Assembly (NCBI RefSeq): GCF_014647215.1
Contig: NZ_BMOT01000002.1
Span: forward strand, 1-64,000
Direction: 5' to 3'
Origin: Shewanella aestuarii
GTDB taxonomy: Bacteria > Pseudomonadota > Gammaproteobacteria > Enterobacterales > Shewanellaceae
DNA: 64,000 nt
Every line of letters starts with the position of its first letter. Position 1 is the stretch's first letter. The notes beneath the pieces were generated by a model, which saw only the letters and a program-made list of their open reading frames with translations, had not been told where the DNA came from and did no database searches. The position numbers were made by a program, and so were the translations under genes. This document shows positions 50,831-59,164 of this stretch, in pieces.

Positions 50831-51447
50831 GAGGGGAATTTTTCTCTTAATTTGGCAATACGCACAGCGATTACATCGGTTTGCGAGACAAGTTGTTCTA
50901 GGTTATCACGAAAGTGCAGATAATCTATTTTGTGCGGTGCAAGACGATATTCTTCTGTGGTGAGTTGACCCAGATGCGAACGGGTTTTTAGCAACACTGA
51001 TTTTAAATCCTGTGCCAATTGTTGGGTTGTCGTCAGTAATTTATGGGTTGGAGCATCGCCAATATAACGGGATAAAGGTTCAGCAAAATCAAACTCGATA
51101 TGCTGAATAAAATGGCTAAAGGTTTGTAATAGCTGGATGTCGCCATCAATACTGAGCTTATCCTGCTTGATAAGTTCAGTCAGGTTTGCCCCTTCGCGCA
51201 GTTTATTTAGGGTCGATGCATCGGCATTAACGGTTGCCGCCACATCACCCTCAAATTGACTCATGACCTGAATTTTTTTAGCAAAAATAAAATACAGTGG
51301 CCAAGACAGTTGGGTTAATTGAATACAGAACACTTTGCCGTGTAAACTTTTCAAACGGGCATAATCTTGTTGTGCTTGCGTTGGCAGTTGAGCTAATGCT
51401 GTTTCAATAGCTGCGCAGGTTAACAAGGCAAAGTGATTCACGCTCAT
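50827..51447 (-). CDS. ubiJ: Ubiquinone biosynthesis accessory factor UbiJ
   Basis: This 206-residue protein has an SCP2-type lipid-binding domain in the first 110 residues (up to the [13 protein letters not shown] segment, a hallmark of the family) and a helical C-terminal half. UbiJ binds ubiquinone precursors and organises the Ubi complex with UbiK in the cytosol. It lies in the conserved ubiE-ubiJ-ubiB order, overlapping ubiE by one base (TAATG) and ubiB by four, so translation of all three is likely coupled. Confidence 0.94.
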   Translation of the reverse strand: MSVNHFALLTCAAIETALAQLPTQAQQDYARLKSLHGKVFCIQLTQLSWPLYFIFAKKIQVMSQFEGDVAATVNADASTLNKLREGANLTELIKQDKLSIDGDIQLLQTFSHFIQHIEFDFAEPLSRYIGDAPTHKLLTTTQQLAQDLKSVLLKTRSHLGQLTTEEYRLAPHKIDYLHFRDNLEQLVSQTDVIAVRIAKLREKFPS

Positions 51448-52202
51448 TAGAACTTATAACCTCTGTGTAGTGCGACAACACCGTCAGTCATATTAGTGTA
51501 ATCTACTTGCTCTAGGCCTGCATCGATCATCATTTGTTTAAGGGTTTCTTGATCAGGATGCATACGAATAGATTCTGCTAAGTATTCATAACTGTCAGCA
51601 TCTTGTGTGATCAATGCGCCCATTTTAGGTAGTACTTTAAAGCTATAAAGGTCATAGACTTTACGCATAATTTCATGCTGAGGCTTAGAAAACTCAAGTA
51701 CTAATAATTTTCCACCAGGTTTCAATACGCGTTGCATTGACCGCAATGCGGCATCTTTATCGGTAACGTTACGTAAACCAAATGCGATGGTAATGATATC
51801 AAAGTGATTATCAGGGAAAGGTAAGGCTTCGGCATTAGCTTGCACATAACTTACGTTACCTACAATGCCTTTGTCGCGTAGTTTAGTTCGACCGACTTTC
51901 AACATAGAATCATTAATATCGGCTAGTACCACTTGGCCTGTATCGCCGACAAGGTGTGAAAACTTAGCGGTTAAATCGCCTGTGCCGCCCGCTAAATCTA
52001 ATACTTTCATGCCTGGGCGTGCCGCGGCAACCTCAATCGTGTGACGTTTCCAGAAGCGATGTACACCAAACGACATCACGTCGTTCATAATGTCATATTT
52101 TGCTGCAACAGAATGAAATACATCCGCAACGAGATCGGCTTTTTTTTCAGCCTCTACGGTTTTGTAGCCAAAGTGGGTGTTTTTTGATTCGCCCTCAGAC
52201 AT
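51447..52202 (-). CDS. ubiE: Ubiquinone/menaquinone C-methyltransferase UbiE
   Basis: This 251-residue SAM-dependent enzyme C-methylates demethylmenaquinone and a ubiquinone precursor. It shows [33 protein letters not shown] (SAM loop), AFGLRNVTD, and the closing [15 protein letters not shown]. It leads the ubiE-ubiJ-ubiB set, and AGGA precedes the ATG. Since menaquinol also feeds the fumarate reductase seen at 33-38 kb, the enzyme serves both branches of respiration. Confidence 0.97.
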   Translation of the reverse strand: MSEGESKNTHFGYKTVEAEKKADLVADVFHSVAAKYDIMNDVMSFGVHRFWKRHTIEVAAARPGMKVLDLAGGTGDLTAKFSHLVGDTGQVVLADINDSMLKVGRTKLRDKGIVGNVSYVQANAEALPFPDNHFDIITIAFGLRNVTDKDAALRSMQRVLKPGGKLLVLEFSKPQHEIMRKVYDLYSFKVLPKMGALITQDADSYEYLAESIRMHPDQETLKQMMIDAGLEQVDYTNMTDGVVALHRGYKF

Positions 52203-52369
52203 GGGTATATTCCTATAATGTGCGATAATTAATTGCTAGTTTATGCCATTGTTGTAACTTGCAACATCACCTAAATGCGAGAGTGTGATAACAATCAAGC
52301 CGGTAATATGTGATACCTAATCTAAGATCAATATGACTTCAGTTAAATCGTGATGCCAATTTAGCAAAG

Positions 52370-52407
52370 TAGAGCATAATTTTGCCCCGCATTAGAGCAT
52401 AATTTTG
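52370..52407. repeat. 15-bp direct repeat upstream of ubiE
   Basis: TAGAGCATAATTTTG occurs exactly twice (52370-52384 and 52393-52407), 23 bp apart, 170-205 bp before the ubiE start codon. It may be a pair of binding sites or a small tandem duplication. Confidence 0.8.
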
Positions 52408-52471
52408 GCATGAAAAGCTACTCTGCCATAGTGCCGACAAACATAAAGTGGCTGACTCAGTAAGGCTTTGG

Positions 52472-53512
52472 TTAACTTAGTTTTGCTTTTCTGCCTTGAA
52501 TGTAACTATAAATTAGTTCACTGATCCCCTGTCCAACATCTCGGTACCCAGCACTGAGCCCAGCCTCGTGACATTGCGGTGCAGCTTCAGCCAAATGTAA
52601 GTATGCACACTCGCATTGTTTAGCTACGCGATATACGTAATGGCAGGCATCTAAAAGTGGCACGCCAGCAAACGTGGAGGCACTGCTTGGCATTTTTGCA
52701 ATCGCATCAACATCTAACTCTAGGCCTACAGGCAGATTGGTATTGTTTAACTCTTTGCATATTTGGCTTAGCGCACTATCTAAATTGATTTCACGACGTA
52801 CCCAAATTTGTTGAAAACTGTGCCAACTTGCTCCAAATAAGCTGAGTTGCTCCAAGGTCGCTTCGCTGTTTTTTAGTTCGTGCAATCCTAAAATATGATA
52901 ATGATCTAGCGCGCCATTTGCAGCAGCATAACTAAAGCCATTGCCACTATGCCTGCCTTCACGAGGCCTAAAGTCACTATGTGGATCAAGATTGACTGCC
53001 GCCATAGGTTGATTGAATGTTTGCTTGGCGGCCGTTAATAACCCAAAAGCATTGTTATGTCCGCCACCAATGACGATAGGCTCTAAACCCGCAGCAAAAA
53101 TTTGGCTCATGAAGGTGATAACTTGAATGTCTAACTCTGCGGTTGCTTGACGTAAGGCTTCTGTATCTGAATTATCTGCTAACAAATTGTCAGGGCTAAT
53201 AATGCCAACGACAAGGCATTGGTTTCCCTGACAAAAACGATTTGATTGTAAATTAGCAAATTGATTCAGACTGGCAGTAAACGCATCATCTGAGCCACCT
53301 CGGCCTAAATTAGCACGCGGACCAATATCTTCACTTATCCCAATAATGGCAAATTTTGCCCCTTGTGCAACGGCATGCTTGAGCGCAACAGAAATATCGT
53401 TTTGATTGATAGATGTGGTATCTAAAAATAGAAATTGTTCACCCAGTTTTGTTTCGCCGTCTCGACGGTTAACTAATGATGCGATATCAGCTTTGTTAAA
53501 CATGGTTAGCAT
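52472..53512 (-). CDS. Arginase-family ureohydrolase (formimidoylglutamase-like)
   Basis: At 346 residues this is an arginase/agmatinase-fold protein. Metal-ligand motifs are visible but varied: GGGHNNAFG (His), NLDPHSDFR (D-x-H-x-D) and LDVDAIA (D-x-D). It resembles formimidoylglutamase (HutG), which hydrolyses N-formimino-glutamate in histidine breakdown, but no hut genes are adjacent, so the substrate is uncertain. ATG 53512 is chosen because GAGG stands 7 bases before it, not 1 base as for the 53518 ATG. It is transcribed alone. Confidence 0.75.
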   Translation of the reverse strand: MLTMFNKADIASLVNRRDGETKLGEQFLFLDTTSINQNDISVALKHAVAQGAKFAIIGISEDIGPRANLGRGGSDDAFTASLNQFANLQSNRFCQGNQCLVVGIISPDNLLADNSDTEALRQATAELDIQVITFMSQIFAAGLEPIVIGGGHNNAFGLLTAAKQTFNQPMAAVNLDPHSDFRPREGRHSGNGFSYAAANGALDHYHILGLHELKNSEATLEQLSLFGASWHSFQQIWVRREINLDSALSQICKELNNTNLPVGLELDVDAIAKMPSSASTFAGVPLLDACHYVYRVAKQCECAYLHLAEAAPQCHEAGLSAGYRDVGQGISELIYSYIQGRKAKLS

Positions 53513-53544
53513 TGGCATACCTCAAAATTGAACTTAGCAGAGAC

Positions 53545-53571
53545 AAAAAAAGCCAGCAATGCTGGCTTTTT
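53545..53571 (-). terminator. Intrinsic terminator of rraA
   Basis: AGCCAGC/GCTGGCT (53551-53557 and 53561-53567) with a 3-base loop has six A upstream and five T downstream on the written strand, so it can stop transcription in either direction. It lies 14 bp after the rraA stop. Confidence 0.85.
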
Positions 53572-53584
53572 ATGAGTTTAAAAC

Positions 53585-54070
53585 TTAGTCGATATCTAAT
53601 GGCTCTGGAGATAAAATTACGCCAGTATTATCGGCATAAATATGATCGCCAGGTAAGAAAGTCACACCACCAAAGTTCACTGGAATTTCCACTTCACCGA
53701 CGCTGTTGCTGTCAGCACCTACAGGAATTGAAGCAATGGCTTGAATACCGATATCTAGCTCTTCTAATGCATCAACATCGCGGACCGTACCGTAAATGAT
53801 AATACCTTCCCAGTTGTTAGCAACGGCAATTTCAGCAATGCTGGCATCAAGTAATGCACGGCGTAATGAACCGCCACCATCAACCAATAATACTTTTCCT
53901 TCACCATCCTCTTGTAAAGCTTCGGCAATTAAACCGTTATCTTCAAAGCATTTAATGGTGCTAATTGAGCCGCCGAAAGAGCTGCAACCACCATAATTAC
54001 TGAACATTGGTTCTACCACGTCGACCACATCGATATACATGTCGCACAGTTCTGAGGTGTTGTATTCCAT
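53585..54070 (-). CDS. rraA: Regulator of ribonuclease activity A
   Basis: This 161-residue protein matches E. coli RraA in length. Motifs typical of the family: [61 protein letters not shown] and the late [15 protein letters not shown]. It binds RNase E and inhibits mRNA decay. AGGAG precedes the ATG. It shares the window with another degradosome gene, rhlB, though far away. Confidence 0.96.
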   Translation of the reverse strand: MEYNTSELCDMYIDVVDVVEPMFSNYGGCSSFGGSISTIKCFEDNGLIAEALQEDGEGKVLLVDGGGSLRRALLDASIAEIAVANNWEGIIIYGTVRDVDALEELDIGIQAIASIPVGADSNSVGEVEIPVNFGGVTFLPGDHIYADNTGVILSPEPLDID

Positions 54071-54410
54071 AGATAACTCCTAATGGCTGCAATAGGTTCA
54101 TTGCACTGGATTAATTGCTAATAAAGGCAAAGTTAAATGAATTATATGGGGTTTTTTTTAAATTAAAAGCGTTATTCGTCACGACCTTGTTGCAAATCAA
54201 ACTAGAATGATAATACTATATATAGAACGCAATGATTTATTTTGAGAACAATAGCTGATTTTGGTGTTTATTTACTTTAAAATTTAACTATTTACTAATC
54301 AACTATAGATCATGATCACTAAAATACGTTTATAAATTACTAACATAGCTAGCGACTTGTTAACATATCAGTGGTTTTTAGGCATCAGTTTATTTTATTT
54401 ATTTGCTTTA

Positions 54411-54452
54411 GGGGCACGGATCCCTCGTTACGCTTACGGATGGCAGAGAGCC
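54411..54452 (+). other. G+C-rich leader segment before the YgjV-like gene
   Basis: Within the otherwise AT-rich 54071-54466 gap, a block of about 42 bases just before the ribosome site is markedly G+C-rich and can fold (for example ATCC/GGAT around a CGTTACG-containing loop, and GGC/GCC at its ends). It may be a structured 5' leader. I match it to no known riboswitch. The rest of the gap shows no gene or clear signal. Confidence 0.3.
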
Positions 54453-54466
54453 TTAAAGAGGTTCTT

Positions 54467-54721
54467 ATGGAAAGTACGAATATGATTGAAATATTAGGCT
54501 ATGTTGCTTCTGTTATGGTTGCAATTTCGTTAATGATGAAAGATATCATCATGTTACGTTGGCTAAATTTTGTAGGTTGTGGTTTGTTTGCTGCGTACGG
54601 ATATGCTATCGATGCATGGCCAGTTGCCGGAATGAATGCGTTTGTGGCGGGGATTAATATTTATCACTTAGTGAAAATTTATCGCACCAAAAACCCTGAA
54701 GTACAAGTTGCGTCTGCCTAA
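54467..54721 (+). CDS. Small membrane protein, YgjV-like
   Basis: The 84 residues contain two or three hydrophobic helices (IEILGYVASVMVAISLMM, LRWLNFVGCGLFAAYGYAI, VAGMNAFVAGINIYHL). The pattern M-x-D-I-x-x-L-R-x-L-N-x-x-G, G-x-Y-G, and N-x-x-N-x-Y-x-L matches the YgjV/half-SWEET-like family of inner-membrane proteins. No transport substrate is known. ATG 54467 is chosen because AGAGG stands 5 bases before it; the longer 54371 reading runs through the structured leader and is rejected. Confidence 0.72.
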   Translation: MESTNMIEILGYVASVMVAISLMMKDIIMLRWLNFVGCGLFAAYGYAIDAWPVAGMNAFVAGINIYHLVKIYRTKNPEVQVASA

Positions 54722-54737
54722 GCATTATTTCATCGTG

Positions 54738-54775
54738 TTCACCCTTTATTGTTAACCTAAACAACTAAGGGTGAA
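54738..54775 (+). terminator. Hairpin after the YgjV-like gene
   Basis: TTCACCCTT (54738-54746) and AAGGGTGAA (54767-54775) form a perfect 9-bp stem with a 20-base loop. No T run follows at once, so termination is uncertain. Confidence 0.35.
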
Positions 54776-54938
54776 TGATTCACCTTTTATCTCATGCATT
54801 TATACTCTTCATTTATCCGCTTCACTCTATCTTTTCTTGTCATAAAAACTTCGAATAACTGTCACTTTGTAGTCATTGGATCTGACTAATCTGCTAATAG
54901 GTAGAAAAATGAGCGCATGGAGCGCAACGGGAGTGGCA

Positions 54939-55448
54939 ATGAATTTGATTAGCAAAGTCGATCAATATCTGTTTTATTCCATTATTGATTTTACACGTAA
55001 ACAACAACTCTCAACGGCTGCGCTGAAAGCTTCCTCTACTGGTGACGGCCATTGGTATGTATACCTTTCAGTGACAGTGTTATTGATGCACGGTCAAGGG
55101 CAGCATTTTTTTAATCTACTGCTACTGGGTTTTATCATCGAATTGCCGCTATACCTTGTATTTAAAAATGCGATTCGTCGTCAGCGTCCCTGTTATGCAT
55201 TGGTTGATTTTAATTGTCATTTCGAACCTTCAGATAAATTCAGTTTACCGTCTGGGCACACAGCAGGTGCATTTGTGGTGGCCAGTGTTATTCATATTTG
55301 TTTTCCTGTTTTGGCACCTTTGGCTTATTTATGGGCACTGACAGTAGGTTTATCCCGTATCGCATTAGGTGTGCATTATCCGTTAGATATCGTTGCAGGC
55401 ATGGGGCTAGGGATGGGCTCGGTAATGCTAGCTCAACGCATTGTTTAA
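54939..55448 (+). CDS. PAP2-family membrane phosphatase
   Basis: This lipid-phosphatase-like membrane protein of about 169 residues has the three phosphatase motifs KNAIRRQRP (KxxxxxxRP), LPSGHTAGA (PSGH) and SRIALGVHYPLDIVAG (SRxxxxxHxxxD). It may dephosphorylate undecaprenyl-pyrophosphate or phosphatidate at the periplasmic face. I chose ATG 54939 because GGGAG precedes it by 6 bases. ATG 54909 and TTG 54876 are longer options with weaker sites. The glycosyltransferase gene follows after 14 bp and is likely cotranscribed, which hints at glycolipid metabolism. Confidence 0.85.
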   Translation: MNLISKVDQYLFYSIIDFTRKQQLSTAALKASSTGDGHWYVYLSVTVLLMHGQGQHFFNLLLLGFIIELPLYLVFKNAIRRQRPCYALVDFNCHFEPSDKFSLPSGHTAGAFVVASVIHICFPVLAPLAYLWALTVGLSRIALGVHYPLDIVAGMGLGMGSVMLAQRIV

Positions 55449-55462
55449 TAGGGAGCCAAAAT

Positions 55463-56512
55463 ATGAAAATCCTCTACGGGGTACAAGGCACAGGAAATGG
55501 TCATATTAGTCGCGCGCGAGTCATGGCTAAGGCGATGAAAAACAGCAATGTTGAAGTCGATTTTCTATTTAGTGGCAGACCAGAAGAACATTATTTTGAT
55601 ATGCAAGAGTTTGGTGATTATCAGGTACGCAAAGGTTTATCATTTGTGACTGAAAGTGGCCGTGTTAATTTACTTAAAACAGCCCAAAATAATGTTAGTC
55701 GGTCAATATTTGACGAAGTTAAGCAGTTAGATGTGCGTGGCTATGATCTGGTGCTTAATGATTTTGAGCCCGTTACCGCCTGGGCGGCGAAGCAGCAAGG
55801 AGTAAAATCCATTTCAATTAGTCATCAAGCGGCATTGCAATATCCTGTTCCGAAGCAAGGTGGAAGTTGGTGGGATGAAGTGATCCTCAATCATTTTGCG
55901 CCAGTGGATATTGCCTTAGGTTGCCACTGGCATCACTTTGGATTTCCTATTTTGCCACCATTTGTGGAAGTGGACCCGTCATCGACACAGTTTTGCCATC
56001 AAATATTGGTGTATCTGCCGTTTGAAAATGCCGATGACATCGCAGAGTTTTTAAAGCCATTTGATGATTACCAATTTTTTGTTTACCACAGTGTCAAACC
56101 GATTAAGCCTTTGCCTGAACATATTCATTGGCATGGGTTTAGTCGAGATAGCTTTAAGCAACATTTATCACAATGCGGTGGCGTAGTGGCCAATGCTGGA
56201 TTTGAGCTGGCCAGTGAAGCGATGGCATTAGGCAAAAAACTGTTGGTAAAACCCTTGATAGGGCAGTTTGAGCAGTCGGCAAATGTGGCCGCATTAGAGT
56301 TACTCGCAGCGGCAGACAGTATGCAAGTATTGGATAGTGCCAAACTCACCCGTTGGTTAAAAGCACCATCACCACAAGCGATCCATTACCCTAAAGTAGG
56401 GGATGCTCTCGTCGATTGGTTAACAAAAGGTGAATGGCAGCAGTCACAACAGCTGTGTGATCAGCTATGGTCGCAGGTTGAATTACCGGACAATTGGCGT
56501 AAACGTCAGTAA
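55463..56512 (+). CDS. Glycosyltransferase-like protein (MJ1255/VC2487 family)
   Basis: At 349 residues the protein begins ILYGVQGTGNGHISRARVM, the nucleotide-sugar-binding opening of GT-B-fold MurG-like enzymes. The C-terminal half has GGVVANAGFELASEAMALGKKLLVKPL, the matching donor site. It falls in the uncharacterised family named for MJ1255 and VC2487. The acceptor is unknown. ATG 55463 with GGGAG 7 bases upstream is preferred; the reading from 55298 would overlap the phosphatase gene by 150 bases and is rejected. It forms a pair with the PAP2 gene. Confidence 0.82.
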   Translation: MKILYGVQGTGNGHISRARVMAKAMKNSNVEVDFLFSGRPEEHYFDMQEFGDYQVRKGLSFVTESGRVNLLKTAQNNVSRSIFDEVKQLDVRGYDLVLNDFEPVTAWAAKQQGVKSISISHQAALQYPVPKQGGSWWDEVILNHFAPVDIALGCHWHHFGFPILPPFVEVDPSSTQFCHQILVYLPFENADDIAEFLKPFDDYQFFVYHSVKPIKPLPEHIHWHGFSRDSFKQHLSQCGGVVANAGFELASEAMALGKKLLVKPLIGQFEQSANVAALELLAAADSMQVLDSAKLTRWLKAPSPQAIHYPKVGDALVDWLTKGEWQQSQQLCDQLWSQVELPDNWRKRQ

Positions 56513-56530
56513 AATAGCGTTAATACAGAT

Positions 56531-56573
56531 AAAAAATAAGCCCTTAGCGTAATACACTTAGGGCTTATTTTTT
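56531..56573. terminator. Bidirectional terminator between the glycosyltransferase and rsd
   Basis: AAAAAATAAGCCCT (56531-56544) pairs with AGGGCTTATTTTTT (56560-56573). The stem carries A and T runs on its outer ends, so it can end both converging transcripts. Confidence 0.85.
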
Positions 56574-56585
56574 GGAGATGGGTTT

Positions 56586-57053
56586 TTAAGAATGACGGCT
56601 ATGGAGAATTTCTAATAATTCGTCTTCGTACTCAAAACGAGACTCCATGGCTTGAGCAAGCTGCGCTAAATCTTTATCAAGCTGATAAAGCACTTTATCG
56701 TCTTCAGACTCTGTATATTTATCATTAAAATCAAGCGCGGTATCAGTGCTTTCACTGATTTTTGGCAGTAAGTTTTGGGCAGTAGCTTTACTGTCTTGCC
56801 CGTAAGTCGCACATTCACTGACTACACGGTCGTAAACCTCAAAATGCCCCTCAGAGACATAATCCACCAGTTGGGCGCAAAATTCTTTTACGTCTTTAAT
56901 GCTGGGTAAGCTTTTTTCTGCACGGGTATAAGGAGCAAGGCCGGCGAGGGTGAAATATTGGATAAGCAATTTACGACGATGGGTTAACCATTGATCGATT
57001 AACTTATTGGCTCCACCCCAACGTTGTTCCGCTTTTTCGAGTTGTGTAAGCAT
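56586..57053 (-). CDS. rsd: Regulator of sigma D (Rsd/AlgQ family)
   Basis: This 155-residue helical protein begins MLTQLEKAEQRWGGANKLIDQWLTHR-like (residues 1-26), the family hallmark, and continues with LLIQYFTLAGL and FCAQLVDYVSEGHFEVYDRV. Rsd binds region 4 of sigma-70 and frees core RNA polymerase for other sigma factors in stationary phase. AGGT precedes the ATG. The rsd-hemE neighbourhood is also seen in enteric bacteria, though nudC is absent here. Confidence 0.93.
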   Translation of the reverse strand: MLTQLEKAEQRWGGANKLIDQWLTHRRKLLIQYFTLAGLAPYTRAEKSLPSIKDVKEFCAQLVDYVSEGHFEVYDRVVSECATYGQDSKATAQNLLPKISESTDTALDFNDKYTESEDDKVLYQLDKDLAQLAQAMESRFEYEDELLEILHSRHS

Positions 57054-57183
57054 GTGATGACCTTAACTTGCAACCTTACAATATTATCTACTGTATTGGA
57101 CAAGTACTCAGTTGATCAACTGTTTTATGCTTTATTTATCAAAGGACAAACCAGCTAAATTTTATTCACTTGGGATTTAAAAT

Positions 57184-57272
57184 AAAAAACCCAGCGATAG
57201 ATGACTATCACTGGGTAAATAAGCTTTTAAGGGCTCGATAAATCGAGCTTCTTGATTGTTCTTGCTAGCGCA
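57184..57272 (-). ncRNA. Candidate small RNA between rsd and hemE
   Basis: A leftward transcript of about 89 nt is predicted. It starts near 57272, seven bases after a -10 element, and ends in a strong intrinsic terminator: 12 paired bases (57216-57205 with 57200-57189), loop UCAU, then six U to 57184. The one imperfect pair is U-G when read leftward but C-A when read rightward, which points to this strand. A second stem GCUCGA/UCGAGC (57248-57243 and 57238-57233) lies in the middle. Between the stems is an A/U-rich single-stranded run suited to Hfq. No leftward gene lies upstream to explain this terminator. I recognise no known RNA family. Confidence 0.55.
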
Positions 57273-57277
57273 TACTT

Positions 57278-57306
57278 TTTATACCAAACGCACACTCGTG
57301 GTGCAA
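57278..57306 (-). promoter_or_regulatory. Putative promoter of the small RNA
   Basis: Reading leftward, TTGCAC (57306-57301) and TATAAA (57283-57278) are 17 bases apart, and TGG directly before TATAAA gives an extended -10. The -10 matches sigma-70 at five of six bases; the -35 is weaker. Confidence 0.5.
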
Positions 57307-57415
57307 CTAATAATCGATGTTATGTGTTTTTGAAATCATTTCTGCTGTTTTTGTGAGCAAGATTTGATGTGTTTTCACATTTTTAGCCGCAGATTTAGGA
57401 ATAGCTCACATAAAT

Positions 57416-57448
57416 ATCGCATAAGTGGTTACATTAATCGCGTAAGTG
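57416..57448 (+). promoter_or_regulatory. Direct repeat in the hemE promoter region
   Basis: ATCGCATAAGTG (57416-57427) and ATCGCGTAAGTG (57437-57448) match at 11 of 12 positions and are 21 bp apart, two helical turns. They lie 50-82 bp before the hemE start codon. This is the geometry of tandem activator or repressor sites; the factor is unknown. Confidence 0.5.
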
Positions 57449-57497
57449 CTAAACTACCGCCCTGCAAAATTCATAACAATCTAGGAAAATAGCCCCC

Positions 57498-58562
57498 ATG
57501 GCAGAACTAAAGAATGATCGTTATTTACGTGCTTTATTAAAACAACCTGTAGACAGAACGCCAGTATGGATGATGCGTCAAGCAGGTCGTTATCTTCCAG
57601 AATATAAAGCCACCCGTGCTGAAGCCGGTGACTTTATGTCTCTATGTAAGAACCAAGATCTAGCGTGTGAAGTGACTTTGCAGCCTTTACGCCGCTATGA
57701 CTTAGATGCCGCTATTCTTTTCTCTGACATCTTAACTGTGCCAGATGCAATGGGCTTAGGTTTGTATTTTGAAACCGGCGAAGGTCCACGTTTTCAGCGT
57801 CCAACTGATACGATTGACGCAATCAAAAAGCTTTGCGTGCCCGATCCAGAAGATGAGCTTGGCTATGTAATGCGTGCTGTTAGCACTATTCGTCGTGAGC
57901 TAAAAGGCGAAGTGCCATTAATTGGTTTCTCTGGTTCTCCATGGACACTCGCCACGTATATGGTTGAAGGTGGTTCAAGCAAGACCTTTGAAAAAATTAA
58001 GAAAATGGCTTATGAAGAGCCAGCAACATTACACATGTTGTTAGATAAATTAGCTGATTCAGTTATTTTATATCTAAACGCACAGGTAGCGAATGGTGCT
58101 CAATCGTTAATGATTTTCGATTCATGGGGCGGTGCGTTATCTCACCACGCTTACCGTGAGTTTTCATTACGTTATATGCAAAAAATTGTTGATGGCCTAA
58201 CTCGTGAAGCTGAAGGTCGCACAGTACCAGTAACCTTATTCACTAAAGGTGGTGGTTTATGGTTAGAAGCTATGGCTGAAACCGGTTGTGATGCGCTAGG
58301 TTTAGATTGGACTGTTGATATTGGTGATGCTCGTCGTCGCGTAGGTCACAAAGTGGCTTTACAGGGCAATATGGATCCATCAGTACTTTACGCTTCACCT
58401 GCACGTATTCGTCAAGAAGTGGAACAAATTTTAGCTTCTTACGGTGAAGGTTCTGGCCATGTATTTAACTTAGGTCATGGTATTCACCAGCATGTAAATC
58501 CAGAGCACGCTGGTGCATTCATTAACTCTGTCAATGAGTTATCAGTTAAATATCACAAGTAA
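57498..58562 (+). CDS. hemE: Uroporphyrinogen decarboxylase
   Basis: This 354-residue enzyme removes four carboxyl groups from uroporphyrinogen III to give coproporphyrinogen III in heme synthesis. The opening [14 protein letters not shown] and [15 protein letters not shown] (with the catalytic Asp) are the family signatures. [27 protein letters not shown] and [14 protein letters not shown] also match. AGGA precedes the ATG. A direct repeat stands upstream and a strong terminator follows. Confidence 0.98.
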   Translation: MAELKNDRYLRALLKQPVDRTPVWMMRQAGRYLPEYKATRAEAGDFMSLCKNQDLACEVTLQPLRRYDLDAAILFSDILTVPDAMGLGLYFETGEGPRFQRPTDTIDAIKKLCVPDPEDELGYVMRAVSTIRRELKGEVPLIGFSGSPWTLATYMVEGGSSKTFEKIKKMAYEEPATLHMLLDKLADSVILYLNAQVANGAQSLMIFDSWGGALSHHAYREFSLRYMQKIVDGLTREAEGRTVPVTLFTKGGGLWLEAMAETGCDALGLDWTVDIGDARRRVGHKVALQGNMDPSVLYASPARIRQEVEQILASYGEGSGHVFNLGHGIHQHVNPEHAGAFINSVNELSVKYHK

Positions 58563-58580
58563 TTCAGTGGTATTTGATAT

Positions 58581-58610
58581 AAAAGCGAACCTTAAGGTTC
58601 GCTTTTTTTT
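58581..58610 (+). terminator. Intrinsic terminator of hemE
   Basis: AAAAGCGAACC (58581-58591) and GGTTCGCTTTT (58596-58606) with loop TTAA are followed by T to 58610. Confidence 0.92.
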
Positions 58611-58807
58611 ACTTATAACTAGACTATCCGTTTTAGACCTTATCCGTTAACAGTTAATACCGACTTTGGGATATTCCTATCTGGACTCGCGACTGTTGAA
58701 TAGCCATAACCCTTACTATGTGCTCTGAATGGAGCAATAAAGCTAAGTTGGCATCTATTTAAAGCCCACAGCATGTTCTCGCTGGTCTCAATGTAAATAG
58801 CCACTGT

Positions 58808-58856
58808 TCGGGATTATAGCTGCATATCAAACAGCCCTTTGCACAGCTAACTGCGT
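58808..58856. repeat. Dispersed repeat, copy 2 (partner at 20460)
   Basis: It aligns without gaps to 20460-20508, with 38 of 49 bases identical. It lies in the 58611-59120 gap, where I see no supported gene; a 70-codon leftward frame at 58759-58971 crosses the repeat and is probably chance. The same gap carries the upstream side of the nuclease terminator. Confidence 0.45.
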
Positions 58857-59120
58857 TGAATTGACTTACAATATACCCGCTATTGATACGTAAATTCGCC
58901 TTGTTATCAGTACAAAGTTCAAGTTTTACAGTAAGCAATTGCATATCAATATTTAAATCTCGTGAATTCATCTCTTAACCCAATTTGAGGTTAAATAGTA
59001 TCCGAATTATTTCATAAATGACGGTATCATCTGCTTCTTGTTCTTATTTGTATATTTTGAAGTCGTCAATGAAGCTCAATCTAAGTAATGGAAATATTAG
59101 GTGTAAAAAATTGATTCAAT

Positions 59121-59143
59121 AAAAAAACCAGCCTAAGCTGGGT
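59121..59143 (-). terminator. Intrinsic terminator of the secreted nuclease gene
   Basis: CCAGC/GCTGG (59128-59132 and 59137-59141) runs leftward into seven T (59127-59121). The stem is short but the U tract is strong. Confidence 0.7.
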
Positions 59144-59164
59144 CTGTTGTATTGATGAGTACGA

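Noticed and set aside
54371..54466. 32-codon upstream extension of the YgjV-like reading
   Set aside because: It runs through the G+C-rich leader and lacks family similarity. ATG 54467 has AGAGG 5 bases upstream.
55298..55462. 55-codon upstream extension of the glycosyltransferase reading
   Set aside because: It overlaps the PAP2 gene by 150 bases, is Arg/Cys-rich and lacks a ribosome site. ATG 55463 has GGGAG and starts the expected fold.
58759..58971. 70-codon leftward frame between hemE and the nuclease gene
   Set aside because: It crosses the dispersed repeat, has odd Cys-rich composition and no ribosome site.
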